Shown in pieces: positions 43,869 to 53,484 of a stretch of 64,000 nucleotides of DNA. A program made the translations under genes and the position numbers. The notes under the pieces are model-generated. The model did no database searches, had not been told where the DNA came from, and saw nothing but the letters and a program-made list of their open reading frames with translations. Source of the stretch: Actinobacteria bacterium HGW-Actinobacteria-1 (GTDB lineage Bacteria; Actinomycetota; Coriobacteriia; Anaerosomatales; Anaerosomataceae). The number at the start of each line of letters is the position of its first letter. Within the stretch, counting starts at the first letter, position 1. The stretch is taken from the NCBI GenBank assembly GCA_002841355.1, contig PHFB01000002.1, positions 414,723-478,722 of the forward strand, given 5' to 3'.

Positions 43869-44425
43869 GTTACATTCGCTCAGCCATCCGCTCCATGCAC
43901 ATGGCCTGACGCCACGGGCATCAGTGTGACTGGGCTGATCCGATCTGTACTTGGGGCGAAGGTGCCGGCGATCGTTGAGATCGGGCGTGGCGCATTCCTC
44001 TCGAGCGGCGGCATCGGGACGGTGGTGGATCGAGGGGTCAAGATCGGCGTGAACTGCATCATCAGTCCGTGCGTGAGCATTGAGTTGCGTGACAACCGGG
44101 ATGGTGCTCCTGTGGTCGAAGATGACTGCTTCATAGGAGCAGGAGATCGTGTTCTTGGCCCGTTCGCGGCGAAAGCGGAAGCGTCATTGGAGCCAATGAT
44201 CCGGTGGTGGTTCACGATATTCCCCCGCGATCCGTTGCGGTCGCTATTCCTGCGCGAGTGATCAAGGTGGGCGCAGCAGCAGAAGACCTCGCAGAGTTCA
44301 CCGGAGTGGACAAAGCGAAGTTGAACAGTGTTCAGGCAAGCGGCCCGGCCGGCAAGCCCGTCTCGTTTCAAGAGGCGGGCTTGCCGCATTCGGGACGAGC
44401 GCATACGTCGTCTCCAGGCTACTGA
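43869..44425 (+). pseudogene. serine O-acetyltransferase (CysE-like) pseudogene
   Basis: A left-handed beta-helix acyltransferase is readable in pieces. It begins LHSLSHPLHAHGL, meets a stop near 43927, continues VEIGRGAFLSSGGIGTVVD and VVEDDCFIGAGDRVLGPF, then needs a frameshift near 44170 to continue as SVIGANDPVVVHDIPPRSVA. At least two lesions make it non-functional. The N-terminal half is missing. Confidence 0.75.
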
Positions 44426-44627
44426 CTGTGAAATCGACGTGGCAACAGCTCAATTAGACGGGTGTGACCTGCAGCACGGTGTCGCATGCTGGTGTCTGCG
44501 GCTGAGCACTCGTCCCATGCCAACTGGACGTGCATCATCACATGGCGCAGTAGTCGCTTGACGTGCATGGACGGCTCCAAGATCGGGCAAGTGTAAGATT
44601 CGCGGCCGGAGGACGACGTAGGGACAT

Positions 44628-45017
44628 ATGGACGCGACACTCTCAAGGCGGGAGCACGAGGGCGGGCTGATCGCGCACTCCGACAACGGAAGCCAATACA
44701 CGTCCTACGAGTACACCGAGCGCTTGAAAGCGGCCGGCATTGCGCCGAGCAGGGGTCGGCCCGGTACGGCTCTGGACAACGCCATGGCCGAATCCATCAT
44801 GTCGATGCTGAAGCGCGAGCTGACCAAACGCTACACGTGGAGGACCAGACTCGACCTCGAGCTCGCGCTGGTGACCTACACCGGCTGGTACAACGCACGC
44901 CACAAGCATCGCTCACTGCAGACCGTGAAGGATGGCAGGGTCAGGCGGCAGACGCCGCTCGAGGCTCTCGACCGCTACAATCAGGAAGTCGCCCGGGAGT
45001 CCGTGGCTTCCGAATAA
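44628..45017 (+). pseudogene. IS3-family transposase (orfB) C-terminal remnant
   Basis: About 125 residues of the integrase core remain: HSDNGSQYTSYEYTERL, GRPGTALDNAMAESIMSMLKRE with the catalytic Glu, and TGWYNARHKHRSL to the C-terminus. The upstream part of orfB, orfA and terminal repeats are not seen. The 200 bases before it hold nothing recognisable. Confidence 0.85.
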
Positions 45018-45226
45018 TCGAATTACGGGAACGGAAATACGATCCGCATGCCAGTAGTGCTATTCGCAGCCAGAATCATCCATGTGTTCGGCGAGGGCGC
45101 GACGCTTCGGGCCGGGCCCTCGGTCGCCGCAGGCCTCCGCATATTGGCCGGTATGTGGGTGCGTTTTGAACAGACGGCCGGGTTGTAGTGTAGGGACATG
45201 TTCTTGCCCAAGCAGAGGAGCGACAA

Positions 45227-45439
45227 ATGAAAGCCGTTCACGCGCGGACTCCCGGGCTGATGTGCGACGCATGCACCGAGAAGGTGAAGGCAGCCGTGAA
45301 GGACCTGCCCGGGGTCATATCCGTCACAGCGCAATTCTCACGCGGGATCACCTCAGTGCTCTTCGACGAGAATGCCGTGGCGACCTCAGCCATCATCGAC
45401 GCAATCACCGCCGCCGGCTTCACGGTGGAGCCTGCCTGA
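45227..45439 (+). CDS. copZ: CopZ-like heavy-metal chaperone
   Basis: This 70-residue single HMA domain has the metal loop LMCDACTEKV (MxCxxC) at about residues 12-20 and the normal ferredoxin-like pattern. Such proteins carry Cu(I) to P-type ATPases; a CopB-type ATPase gene lies 1.4 kb downstream. The GGAG-type site before ATG 45227 supports the start. Unlike the CadA-type gene, both cysteines are encoded normally here. Confidence 0.88.
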   Translation: MKAVHARTPGLMCDACTEKVKAAVKDLPGVISVTAQFSRGITSVLFDENAVATSAIIDAITAAGFTVEPA

Positions 45440-45799
45440 AGGAGTCGGCAGGGTGACCGACGCCCGGGTTCATCCGGAGTTCGGAGAGTTGCGACAACCA
45501 CTAACGATGCGAGCCGTGTTCGTAGGTGCGTCGCGCCCGGTCAACGTCGTATCCGCAGCACGTGGCCTGCGAGGTCCCGCGCACGGCCGTTCGCGGTGCG
45601 GGTGCGCCCGCGCACACGACCGCGACGCCCGTATCGGCGAAGAGGTTCGGCCACAGGGCCACCTCGCGGACGAATGTGAGGGTCAAGCCCCCCTAGGATA
45701 GTACCCTCTCACCGCACGAACGTCTCCGGCCGAGCACTGCGGTAGTTCGGCTCTCGGTTTGGCCTGTGTCTCGTGGAGGCGTCGTTAGGGTATCCAAGC
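45440..45799. other. 360-base region without a convincing gene
   Basis: No frame shows family features. CCCCCCTAGG near 45690 is reminiscent of half of a copper-responsive CsoR operator, but a full palindrome is not present. Otherwise nothing is recognised. Confidence 0.4.
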
Positions 45800-45901
45800 A
45801 TGAAGAACAAGACGCTCATGACTGGGGCTGTGGTCACGCTGCTCGTCGGCGTGAAACGTATGGTCGCTGTATCCGTACCCTTCGGCGGCGACCAGTACTG
45901 A
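45800..45901 (+). CDS. possible 33-residue leader or truncated peptide
   Basis: ATG 45800 opens a short frame (MKNKTLMTGAVVTLLVGV) with a signal-like hydrophobic core, and stops 22 bases before the DUF305 gene. It could be the N-terminus of a truncated secreted protein. Coding status is uncertain. Confidence 0.3.
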   Translation: MKNKTLMTGAVVTLLVGVKRMVAVSVPFGGDQY

Positions 45902-45922
45902 CTCCTCAAGGGAGGGTGGGCC

Positions 45923-46501
45923 ATGCGCAAGGTAGCTATTCCGATGGTGGCTGCGGGCCTCGTTGTTGTCGGTCTGATTGGCATCATCGTGACCACAGCG
46001 TTCCTCCAGCCTGTCGTCCCTGCTGGAACAACACCCGCGAGCGGTATGGACGCGATGTTCATCGAACAGATGATCCCCCACCACGACGACGCGATCGCGA
46101 TGGCGGAACTGGCGCTCACGCGTGCCGAGCATCCGGAAATCAAACAGCTCGCAGCGGACATCAAGCGGACTCAGACTGCCGAGAACGATCAGATGCGGAC
46201 CTGGTACCGAGAGTGGTTCGGCGCCGGTGTCCCTGATGTCGGTAGCCCATCCTCGATGATGGGTGGCATGATGGGCTCGGGCGCCATCAGCATGGCCGAC
46301 CTCGAGGTCGCTGTGCCGTTTGACAAGGCGTTCATCGAGGCGATGATCCCCCACCACCAGACTGCGATCATGATGTCGCGAATGGCTGGCGGTGCGTCCG
46401 GCAGGTCTGAGATGCGTGAACTTACGTCATCAATCATCGAGGCGCAAAGCACGGAGATCGACAAGATGCAGACCTGGTACGACGAGTGGTACGGGCGCTG
46501 A
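45923..46501 (+). CDS. DUF305 family protein
   Basis: This 192-residue secreted or membrane-anchored protein has an N-terminal hydrophobic segment (VAAGLVVVGLIGIIVTTAFL) followed by two DUF305 repeats, each with MIPHH (EQMIPHHDDAIAMA and EAMIPHHQTAIMMS). DUF305 proteins are ferritin-like helical and at least one (cyanobacterial CopM) binds copper. Met-rich stretches (MMGGMMG) support copper binding. It is the first clear gene of a copper set with the SHOCT and CopB genes. Confidence 0.9.
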   Translation: MRKVAIPMVAAGLVVVGLIGIIVTTAFLQPVVPAGTTPASGMDAMFIEQMIPHHDDAIAMAELALTRAEHPEIKQLAADIKRTQTAENDQMRTWYREWFGAGVPDVGSPSSMMGGMMGSGAISMADLEVAVPFDKAFIEAMIPHHQTAIMMSRMAGGASGRSEMRELTSSIIEAQSTEIDKMQTWYDEWYGR

Positions 46502-46544
46502 TCTTCGGGATCGGCACCTGACAACCAAAGGAGCTGAACACACC

Positions 46545-46829
46545 ATGATGGGTCCGGGATACAGCTACGGCTACGACATGATGGGTGGTTACGGCTGGTT
46601 TGGTGCGTTGCTCATGTTCTTCTTCGGCGCACTGGTCATCGGCGGGATTGCGCTTCTTATCATCTGGGCGGTGCGAGCCTCGACGCATCATCCGACCGCC
46701 GGCGGAGGGACATTGCCTCCGGGAGCGGTTGGCCATGACGAAGCCGTGGCCATCGCCAAGCGCAGGTGTGCGAGCGGTGAGATCACGACACAGGAGTACG
46801 ACGAGATCATGCGTGCGCTCGGAGCGTAG
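46545..46829 (+). CDS. small SHOCT-domain membrane protein
   Basis: This 94-residue protein has a Gly/Tyr/Met-rich start ([17 protein letters not shown]), one TM helix ([22 protein letters not shown]) and a C-terminal SHOCT motif ([22 protein letters not shown]). AAAGGAG precedes ATG 46545. Such proteins often sit beside copper ATPases and DUF305 genes; their function is unknown. It ends four bases before copB. Confidence 0.88.
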   Translation: MMGPGYSYGYDMMGGYGWFGALLMFFFGALVIGGIALLIIWAVRASTHHPTAGGGTLPPGAVGHDEAVAIAKRRCASGEITTQEYDEIMRALGA

Positions 46830-46833
46830 CCGG

Positions 46834-48873
46834 ATGGAGGACAATTTGGCTCAGGCAGATACGGACGAGCATGGAGCACATGCCGGCCCAAAGGCGGAAG
46901 CGTCCAGTCACGAGGAGCATTCGGAGGGTCGACACGAAGGCCATTCTGTAGCGGACTTTCGACGCCGTTTCTGGATAAGCCTCGCAGTCACCGTCCCGGT
47001 CATTCTGATCTCACCTGGGCTACCGTTCGTCCCCGGCGGACGCATCGTGAACGTTCCTGGGGCGGATTGGATTCTGCTAGGACTCTCCACCTTCCTCTAC
47101 ATCTACGGCGGGATGCCGTTCCTCAAGGGTTTCGTGCGAGAACTGCGCGACCGCAAGCCCGGCATGATGACGCTGGTCGCGGTCGCCATCAGCGTCGCTT
47201 ACTTCTACAGTGCGGCGACGGTCTTCGGCCTTGAGGGCATGCCGTTCTTCTGGGAACTCGCCACGCTCATCGACATCATGCTGCTCGGGCACTGGATCGA
47301 GATGCGCTCGGTCGGGGAGGCCTCCAAGGCTCTCGAATCGCTCGCGAAGCTGATGCCATCGCAAGCTCACCGTCGCAATGACGATGGCAGCACCACCGAC
47401 GTGGCGCTCGACCAGCTGCAGCCGGGCGATCAGGTCCTCGTTCGGCCGGGCGAGAAGATTCCCGCCGATGGCTCCGTCATTGAAGGCGCTTCTGCCGTCA
47501 ACGAGTCGATGCTCACGGGCGAGTCCGTCCCGGCTTCGAAGTCTGTGGGAGATCCGGTTATCGGCGGTGCTGTGAACGGTGAGGGCGCTTTGGTCGTCGC
47601 CGTGACGCGGACGGGTGCCGAGTCGTTCCTCTCCCAGGTCATCGATCTGGTGCGTGAGGCGCAGCAGTCCAAGTCAAAGACGCAGGACCTCGCGGACCGC
47701 GCTGCCATGTGGCTCACGATCGTGGCGCTGGTGGGTGGTGCCTCCACGTTCGGCGTATGGCTGGCGCTGGGCGAGTCGCTGGCGTTCGCGATGGAGCGGG
47801 CCGTCACCGTCATGGTCATCGCGTGTCCACACGCACTCGGCTTGGCGATCCCTCTCGTCGTAGCTGTATCGACGGCCCGAGGGGCCGCGAGCGGCCTGCT
47901 TGTCCGCAACCGCATGGCGTTCGAGAACGCTCGGCTGATCGATGCCGTCATCTTCGACAAGACCGGCACGCTGACGCTGGGACGCTTCGGCGTCGAGGAT
48001 GTCACGACGTTCGCTGACATCGACCGCGACGAGATTCTTGCCCTCGCGGGCTCCGTCGAGGAGCTCTCGGAGCACCCGATCGCACGGGCGATCGCGGATG
48101 CTGCTGCCTCCAAGCGGCCAGTAGAAGGGTTTGCGGCTATCCCCGGAAAGGGTGCTCGAGGCACCGTCGGTGGACGCGAGGTGCAGGTCGTCAGCCCGGG
48201 CCACCTCGCGGCATCCGGAATCGTCTTGCCGGTCGGCGTCGCGACGCTCACAGCTGGCGGCAGGACCGTGGTTTTCGTGCTCGTCGACGACGCCCTGGTG
48301 GGAGCCATCTCACTATCCGACATCATCCGACCCGAGTCCGCAGAGACCGTGCGCCGGCTCATCGAGATGGGCATCGAGCCCATCATGCTGACTGGTGACA
48401 ACTCAGTTGTCGCCGAGAGAGTGGCGACTGAGCTGGGCATCAAGCGCTTCTTCGCCGAGGTCCTACCCGCGGAGAAAGCAGCCACGATTCTGAGGGTCCG
48501 CTCGGAAGGCAAGGTCGTCGCGATGGTTGGCGACGGCGTGAACGATGCGCCCGCGCTCGCCTCGGCCGACGTCGGGATTGCCATCGGCGCCGGAACCGAC
48601 GTGGCGGTAGCCACCGCCGACGTGGTTCTCGTCCGAAGCAACCCCGGCGACATCCCGACCGTCATCGCGCTCGCCCGCGCGACCTACGGCAAGATGGTGC
48701 AGAACCTCGTGTGGGCCACCGGGTACAACGTCATCGCCATACCACTGGCGGCGGGCGTCTTGGCTGGCGCTGGTATCCTGCTCAGCCCGGCAATCGGCGG
48801 GGTGCTGATGTCCGCATCCACGATCATCGTGGCCATCAACGCGCGGACGCTGAAGGTCAAGGGGAGCCAGTGA
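46834..48873 (+). CDS. copB: CopB-type P1B copper ATPase
   Basis: This 679-residue ATPase starts at ATG 46834. Its His-rich N-terminal tail ([22 protein letters not shown]) replaces an HMA domain. It has TGES, the metal motif CPH in [17 protein letters not shown], and [13 protein letters not shown]-type (P1B-3) pumps export copper, classically Cu(II)/Cu(I). With CopZ, DUF305 and SHOCT genes it forms the copper-resistance end of the island, just before repeat copy 2. Confidence 0.93.
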   Translation: MEDNLAQADTDEHGAHAGPKAEASSHEEHSEGRHEGHSVADFRRRFWISLAVTVPVILISPGLPFVPGGRIVNVPGADWILLGLSTFLYIYGGMPFLKGFVRELRDRKPGMMTLVAVAISVAYFYSAATVFGLEGMPFFWELATLIDIMLLGHWIEMRSVGEASKALESLAKLMPSQAHRRNDDGSTTDVALDQLQPGDQVLVRPGEKIPADGSVIEGASAVNESMLTGESVPASKSVGDPVIGGAVNGEGALVVAVTRTGAESFLSQVIDLVREAQQSKSKTQDLADRAAMWLTIVALVGGASTFGVWLALGESLAFAMERAVTVMVIACPHALGLAIPLVVAVSTARGAASGLLVRNRMAFENARLIDAVIFDKTGTLTLGRFGVEDVTTFADIDRDEILALAGSVEELSEHPIARAIADAAASKRPVEGFAAIPGKGARGTVGGREVQVVSPGHLAASGIVLPVGVATLTAGGRTVVFVLVDDALVGAISLSDIIRPESAETVRRLIEMGIEPIMLTGDNSVVAERVATELGIKRFFAEVLPAEKAATILRVRSEGKVVAMVGDGVNDAPALASADVGIAIGAGTDVAVATADVVLVRSNPGDIPTVIALARATYGKMVQNLVWATGYNVIAIPLAAGVLAGAGILLSPAIGGVLMSASTIIVAINARTLKVKGSQ

Positions 48874-48919
48874 AACGCGCCGGGTTCGGCGACAGCTCAT
48901 GTCGCCAAATTGCCGGCTC

Positions 48920-49072
48920 ATTTGTCGCCCGATTTGTCGCCCAAATACCTGGTACTTGTTGGTACTCGTTGGTACCTCTTGGGACTCGCCGCAGCTCTGC
49001 TGTACCATCGAGTACCAACGAGTCCCAATAGTCACAAGCACAATCAGGATTCGAATTCCCTTGGGGGCACCA
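48920..49072 (+). repeat. att-like dispersed repeat, copy 2 (with tRNA 3' end)
   Basis: Same unit as at 28133 with several substitutions and one arm unit fewer. It retains GGATTCGAATTCCC and TTGGGGGCACCA. With copy 1 it brackets the 20.6-kb metal island in direct orientation. Confidence 0.75.
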
Positions 49073-49081
49073 GAGAACTAG

Positions 49082-49111
49082 CGGCCCGTCTGTTGCGAAA
49101 CAGGCGGGCCG
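49082..49111 (+). terminator. hairpin after repeat copy 2
   Basis: CGGCCCGTCTGTT (49082-49094) pairs with AACAGGCGGGCCG (49099-49111), 13 pairs with one G-U, GCGA loop. Its place just after the CCA end parallels copy 1 and fits a tRNA terminator. Confidence 0.6.
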
Positions 49112-49164
49112 AACTGTGCAAAGGGATTGCTGCATGCGCGGGCTGGTCATGCGGTCCACGGCCG

Positions 49165-50352
49165 TCAGGCTTCGCGCGCCTCGTTGGCCGCATGCAAGCG
49201 ATTCGCAAGTCCCATGAGAACGGCGTCCCTCTGGGCGACAATGTCCCCCGGCGTGCCGAGCCATCGCGGATCGAGTTCGGCGTGCCTTACCACGAGTTCA
49301 TAGAGCGCTGGCGCAGCGACGTAGTGCGCGCTCCGTCCGGCCCCCCTGGCTTCGAGGGCACCGGATGCGACCAGCTTGCCCAAGTCGTGTGAGGCGGTCA
49401 CCTCAGAGACGTCTGCCATCCCGCGGTAGTAACGGTTGGTGACCTCGCGCGCGAAGAAGGCGTCGTAGAGCGCATGCGTGGCGCGTTCGTTCAGGCCCAT
49501 GTCGCTCACTGCGGTGTCCTGCAGCACCGTCCACAGGGCGCGTTCGGTGGTGTTGCGCAACGAGAGCGCCTCGACCTGGGCGACCTGCGCTTGCACGTGG
49601 ACCTCGAGGAACGGGGTGACGTCGGTGTCAGGAGCCCACTTTGTTCCGAGACAGTCGAACGCGGAGTAGTAGTCCTCGAGGTGACGGCCCCACCACTCCT
49701 CAAGGCTGGTGAACTGGGGCAACCGGAATCCAGCGCGATACATCGAAAGCGATGCGACGATACGCGCAGTTCGACCGTTACCATCGGAAAACGGGTGGAT
49801 GCCCGCCACCGACACGTGCGCGAGCGCCGATGTCAGCGGCCCGGGCTCCTCGGTTGCCTGAAGCCACGCCGCCAAGTCGTCCACGAGCGACGGCACCTTC
49901 TCGGCGGGAGGGGGCAGGTAGACCTGTGCGCCGCTCGCCCTGTTGGTGAGCCAGTTCTGGGTCTCCCTGAACCGGCCCGCGCCCTTGGCATATGAACCGC
50001 CGAGTACGAGGTGGTGCAGTGAGAGCACCAGCTCGCTCTGCCACTGGAACGCATCCGCGTCGGCGCGGGCGAGTACGAAGCGCATCGCATCCCGGTAGCC
50101 GTCGACCAGGTCGATGTCTTCGACGGAGACGCCGGTCGGTCTGTCGCCTGCCAGGATCCTGCGGGCCTCGTCGACGGTGACCGCCACACCCTCCATGATC
50201 GTAGAGGCGGCAATTGCCTCGGCCTCAAGGTCGCGTCGCGTCCGGCCTAGCCAGATCCGGGGGAGCGGCCCCTGCGCATCCAGGTGGGCGCGGAGTTCTT
50301 CGATCCGGCGGACGCCGGTGGCGACGGCCTCGGTGATCTCGTATCGGTACAC
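49165..50352 (-). CDS. Fic domain protein, class II
   Basis: This protein of about 395 residues has the Fic motif HPFSDGNGRTAR and, near the N-terminus, the inhibitory helix motif STIMEG ([S/T]xxxE[G/N]), which makes it a class II, self-inhibited Fic enzyme. An N-terminal Fic_N-like part precedes and a winged-helix-like C-terminus follows (MADVSEVTASHDLGKLVASG). Fic enzymes usually AMPylate proteins. GTG 50352 is chosen because AGAAGGG lies eight bases upstream; the frame extends to 50409 but through the operator. It is the only gene between repeat copies 2 and 3. Confidence 0.88.
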   Translation of the reverse strand: MYRYEITEAVATGVRRIEELRAHLDAQGPLPRIWLGRTRRDLEAEAIAASTIMEGVAVTVDEARRILAGDRPTGVSVEDIDLVDGYRDAMRFVLARADADAFQWQSELVLSLHHLVLGGSYAKGAGRFRETQNWLTNRASGAQVYLPPPAEKVPSLVDDLAAWLQATEEPGPLTSALAHVSVAGIHPFSDGNGRTARIVASLSMYRAGFRLPQFTSLEEWWGRHLEDYYSAFDCLGTKWAPDTDVTPFLEVHVQAQVAQVEALSLRNTTERALWTVLQDTAVSDMGLNERATHALYDAFFAREVTNRYYRGMADVSEVTASHDLGKLVASGALEARGAGRSAHYVAAPALYELVVRHAELDPRWLGTPGDIVAQRDAVLMGLANRLHAANEAREA

Positions 50353-50389
50353 GGTGTGAGCCCTTCTGATTGAAGCATCAAACACTAAC

Positions 50390-50420
50390 GTGATTATATG
50401 ATTAATCACAAAGAAGGCAA
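50390..50420 (-). promoter_or_regulatory. Fic promoter with overlapping palindrome
   Basis: On the minus strand TTGCCT (50415-50420), 16 bases, TATAAT (50393-50398). A perfect inverted repeat GTGATTA-N6-TAATCAC (50390-50409) covers the -10 box, so a repressor binding here would block transcription. Confidence 0.6.
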
Positions 50421-50456
50421 GAGCGGCTCCATTCTCGACTCGGATCGGAGCGCCCC

Positions 50457-50600
50457 GGATTTGGTGCCCGATTTGGTGCCCAAATACATGGTGACTGTTG
50501 ATACTCGTTGGTACCTATTGGGACTCGCCGCAGCTCCGCTGTACCAACGAGTCCCAACGAGTCCCAATAGTCACAAGCACTTTCAGGATTCGAATTCCCT
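50457..50600 (+). repeat. att-like dispersed repeat, copy 3
   Basis: Same unit as at 28133 (first units read ATTTGGTGCCCG) up to GGATTCGAATTCCCT, where similarity ends; the tRNA acceptor and CCA are absent. Together with copy 4 it brackets a 7-kb segment. Confidence 0.75.
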
Positions 50601-50766
50601 GTCGCCGTTCGTCTTGAGAGCTCCGCTGAGGCGCGATAGGCACACTGGGGGCACACATCCTTGCTGCGAGTGCCTCAAGATGGCCCTCCGCGGCGCCCCC
50701 ATCGCTGTCTCACGTGTGCGCTACGATGTTCCACACCGTGACGTGCGGGTGGGGGAGGACAGCAGA

Positions 50767-52620
50767 GTGGAATCAGTCGGGCGAAACGACCCATGCCCGT
50801 GCGGAAGCGGCAAGAAGTACAAGAAGTGCTGCCTCGGCCAGGATGACGCCGAGCGCACGTCGTTCGACGGACGCGGAGGATTCACCGCCCTACTGCAAGA
50901 CGAAGGCATCGCCTTCTTCGTCTCAGGAGACAGCAGGGATGAGGTTCTGTGGCGCGCTGGAGGAGTCCCCTTCGAAGTCGGCGGCTCGACTCTTCTCAAG
51001 CCCGACGCCACCGTTGAGTTCAAGTACCGGGCGGCGGCGGCGTCTCATCTGCTTGGGCTGCTCGCGCCCGGCGAGTATCACGACCCCTCGGTAGTCTCCG
51101 CAACCCTCAATGCTCAAGCCGAGCACCTGTGCACACTCATCGACGAGCTACTGGGTGAGATCGGCCATGTGGAGACGATTGAGTACTTCGTCTTTGCGCA
51201 CGACCAGTGGTCGAAGGCATATGACTGGGCGCGTGACCATGCATCCGCGCAGGTGCCAGGAACGCTCGAGAGTGAGAAGGCCGACTGGGTTCTTGAACGC
51301 GCTCCGCTCATGCGGCGCGCACTCAAGGAGCTGATAGAGCGCTCTGTCACACTCTACGACCCCGCCCGCGAGTACTCGGGCGAGCGGGACCATTGGCTGC
51401 GCGACGTGCAGCGAGCGGCCCTCCTCGCGGAAGAGCTGATGAGTCTCATCTACTTCAGCGACCTGAGTTACCGGCTCTTTCCAGAGTCAACGGTGCTAGA
51501 CGTGCACGAGCCCGATGACTGGGGGCGGTGCTTCGAGGTGCACTCCGATGAGGCTGAGCGGCTCATGGGCTTGTTTCGTGAGCGCGTAGGGCGATTCTCG
51601 CGTGCCAGCACCGCGCTCATCATCGAGACGCCTTCTCAACGGCAGGTCGAGGAAGTCAATCAACGTGTGATGTCCGAACTCGGTTTCGAGATGTCGCATT
51701 CCGCAGTGGTGCTCGACCAACTAAAGCTCATTCGTACGGAGCGCAACTCGTTCCTGAGCGTGGTGCCGCTTGCTGAGCTTTCGAGGCGCGTTGCGGAGGT
51801 CCATAACCTGAAGACCGATGACGTGTGCAGAATCCTGAAAGGCTGGTCCGTTTACCGAACAGGACTGTCCGACCGCTGGGAATCGCACCGACCCAAGCGC
51901 TCCTTCCGCATGCTCACGCGCCCGCTGGTACTCCTCGAAAACCACCCGGTTGAACCTCAGGTCATCATTCCGGTCGCCACCCTCGAAGAGACCTTTCGGA
52001 TGGCATTTGAGCTCTGGAGGCGTAGGCGCACCTTCCCATCCGAATGGGGAGCGGCGGAGGATGGCGAGAGTGTCCGTGCGCTGGAGGAACTTGGGCAGGC
52101 ATTCGACACACAGCTTGAAGATCTGGCTGCGGACGTGCTGAACGCTGCTGGGATGGTCGGCGGAAGGGTTGAAGAGGATGCTCTGACTCAGTTCGGGCTG
52201 ACTATCCCGCCGAGCGTTGGCGAAATCGACTACCTAGGCGTCAACACAGAGCGACGCCTGCTGGTCGTGGGTGAATGCAAGAACCTCTGGGCGGGGCGCG
52301 ACCCTAGGTTGTTCGATGCCGAGCGCAAGGAGTTCCTCGGGAAGGATGGGCACCTGGAACAACTTGGCCGCAAGTTCGACTGGGTTGTGTCGAACGCCGG
52401 GACCGTTGTTGCGGCTCTGGCGAAGAAGAACGGTCATGACAGTCCCCCCGGCCCGTGGCGTGTAGCCCCACTTCTGCTCACGAATGAGGAGCATTTCGTA
52501 GCGGACCTGACGCGCGCGGTCTGGATTGAGTCAGTTGCACTCCTTGCCGAAGACCTGACTGCAGGAGGCCTCGACTGGCTCAGCCAGCTACCTTGCGCCG
52601 TTGACACAACGGCTGTCTAG
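50767..52620 (+). CDS. SEC-C motif protein with PD-(D/E)XK-like C-terminus
   Basis: This 617-residue protein starts at GTG 50767. It begins with a SEC-C zinc motif (DPCPCGSGKKYKKCC). The middle is helical with no assigned domain. The C-terminal part reads VGEIDYLGV then LLVVGECKNLW, a D...ExK arrangement of PD-(D/E)XK nucleases. SEC-C plus nuclease-like proteins are found in defence islands; DNA or RNA cleavage is inferred. The open frame continues upstream through repeat copy 3, but that part is the repeat and is not likely coding. Confidence 0.75.
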   Translation: MESVGRNDPCPCGSGKKYKKCCLGQDDAERTSFDGRGGFTALLQDEGIAFFVSGDSRDEVLWRAGGVPFEVGGSTLLKPDATVEFKYRAAAASHLLGLLAPGEYHDPSVVSATLNAQAEHLCTLIDELLGEIGHVETIEYFVFAHDQWSKAYDWARDHASAQVPGTLESEKADWVLERAPLMRRALKELIERSVTLYDPAREYSGERDHWLRDVQRAALLAEELMSLIYFSDLSYRLFPESTVLDVHEPDDWGRCFEVHSDEAERLMGLFRERVGRFSRASTALIIETPSQRQVEEVNQRVMSELGFEMSHSAVVLDQLKLIRTERNSFLSVVPLAELSRRVAEVHNLKTDDVCRILKGWSVYRTGLSDRWESHRPKRSFRMLTRPLVLLENHPVEPQVIIPVATLEETFRMAFELWRRRRTFPSEWGAAEDGESVRALEELGQAFDTQLEDLAADVLNAAGMVGGRVEEDALTQFGLTIPPSVGEIDYLGVNTERRLLVVGECKNLWAGRDPRLFDAERKEFLGKDGHLEQLGRKFDWVVSNAGTVVAALAKKNGHDSPPGPWRVAPLLLTNEEHFVADLTRAVWIESVALLAEDLTAGGLDWLSQLPCAVDTTAV

Positions 52621-52850
52621 GCGCTAGCGGCTGCGCTCTCGGCGAGTTTCTGACGCGCTTCTGCGCGTGCCGTGGCGAGCCGCGCGACAGCCTCGTCTGC
52701 CATGCCGGGAAGCAGGTGTCCGTACGTCGTGAGCGTGAATCCTGCGGATGCGTGTCGTGGTTGCCAACCTTCGCCGAGTGAGAGGCGACGCTCGTTCTGA
52801 CGGGCGCGACATGACTTCAGCTCTGCGATGGCTTCGGTCCCGGTGGCCAT
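52617..52850 (-). pseudogene. tyrosine integrase C-terminal remnant
   Basis: SAGFTLTTYGHLLPGMADEA is the end of a phage-type tyrosine recombinase, including the catalytic Tyr. The upstream part does not match, so the catalytic Arg/His core has been deleted. It is the only integrase trace in the window and lies between repeat copies 3 and 4. Confidence 0.8.
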
Positions 52851-52956
52851 TCTGAGGACACAGCCGCAGCTCAGAGGCGGGATGGGTGCCCCAAGTGCGC
52901 TGTCCGCGTTGGGATCCGGAGGTACTCTCGTGACGCGTTGTGGCAGTCGGAGCTCT

Positions 52957-53484
52957 CTAGGACCCCGCGCTGGGATCTGTCTGAGACGCGAGCTCCAGGC
53001 TGAATAGCTGGATCCACAGAGCCTGCTCGCTGACCTGGTACTTCTTCGCGAGTTGAGGAACGCTTGGCGGTCCCTCAGAGAAGTCCTTCTTCAGGAATAT
53101 CGCTGGCATCAATAGTTCGGCTGCGAACTCGTTTGCCTCTGACTCCTGGCGGTTCTGCGGGTCAGTGTAGTTGTACGAACCATCCTCAAAGGTGCTCTTG
53201 CTGTCGCCGAAGTTGCCGTGGCCGAGGAGGTAGTGTCCCAGCTCATGGGCTACGGAGAAGCGCTTGCGCACTGTAGAGAAGGACTCGTTCACACCGATTG
53301 CGCGAATGTCATCTTCGATGATCATGACCGCAGATGTGGACTCTGGGAAGTCGTAGTCATGTACCTCGAACCCTAGACCTTCGGCCACCGCATACACGTT
53401 GACGGGCGCTCTGCGCACATGAAACATCTTGAGCACTGCCTGAGCTCTGACTCGAGCCTCTTTGGACCTAGTCACTTGAGTCAC
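52957..53484 (-). CDS. ImmA/IrrE family metallopeptidase (CapP-like)
   Basis: This protein of about 175 residues has the zinc protease motif HELGHYLLGH followed by a downstream Glu region (ESEANEFAAELLMP). ImmA-type peptidases cleave a partner XRE repressor; CapP proteins of this family control CBASS operons after DNA damage. Its start (GTG 53484 or 53475) overlaps the end of the XRE gene, so the two are coupled. The pair is divergent from the ubiquitin-like operon. Confidence 0.85.
   Translation of the reverse strand: MTQVTRSKEARVRAQAVLKMFHVRRAPVNVYAVAEGLGFEVHDYDFPESTSAVMIIEDDIRAIGVNESFSTVRKRFSVAHELGHYLLGHGNFGDSKSTFEDGSYNYTDPQNRQESEANEFAAELLMPAIFLKKDFSEGPPSVPQLAKKYQVSEQALWIQLFSLELASQTDPSAGS

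Noticed and set aside
43926..43928. TGA in the acetyltransferase region as another selenocysteine codon
   Set aside because: It is not at a Cys position and the same gene has a frameshift; it is a plain pseudogene.
45501..45686. 61-codon minus-strand ORF
   Set aside because: No family match, no ribosome site, Arg/Ala-rich.
45680..45720. CsoR operator before the copper genes
   Set aside because: Only a C-run followed by TAGG is present, with no matching G-run half.
47430..48665. 411-codon minus-strand open frame
   Set aside because: Antisense to copB; Ser/Thr/Ala-biased low-complexity translation.
50398..50766. N-terminal extension of the SEC-C protein through repeat copy 3
   Set aside because: The extension is a translation of the repeat and flank; the SEC-C motif starts right after GTG 50767.
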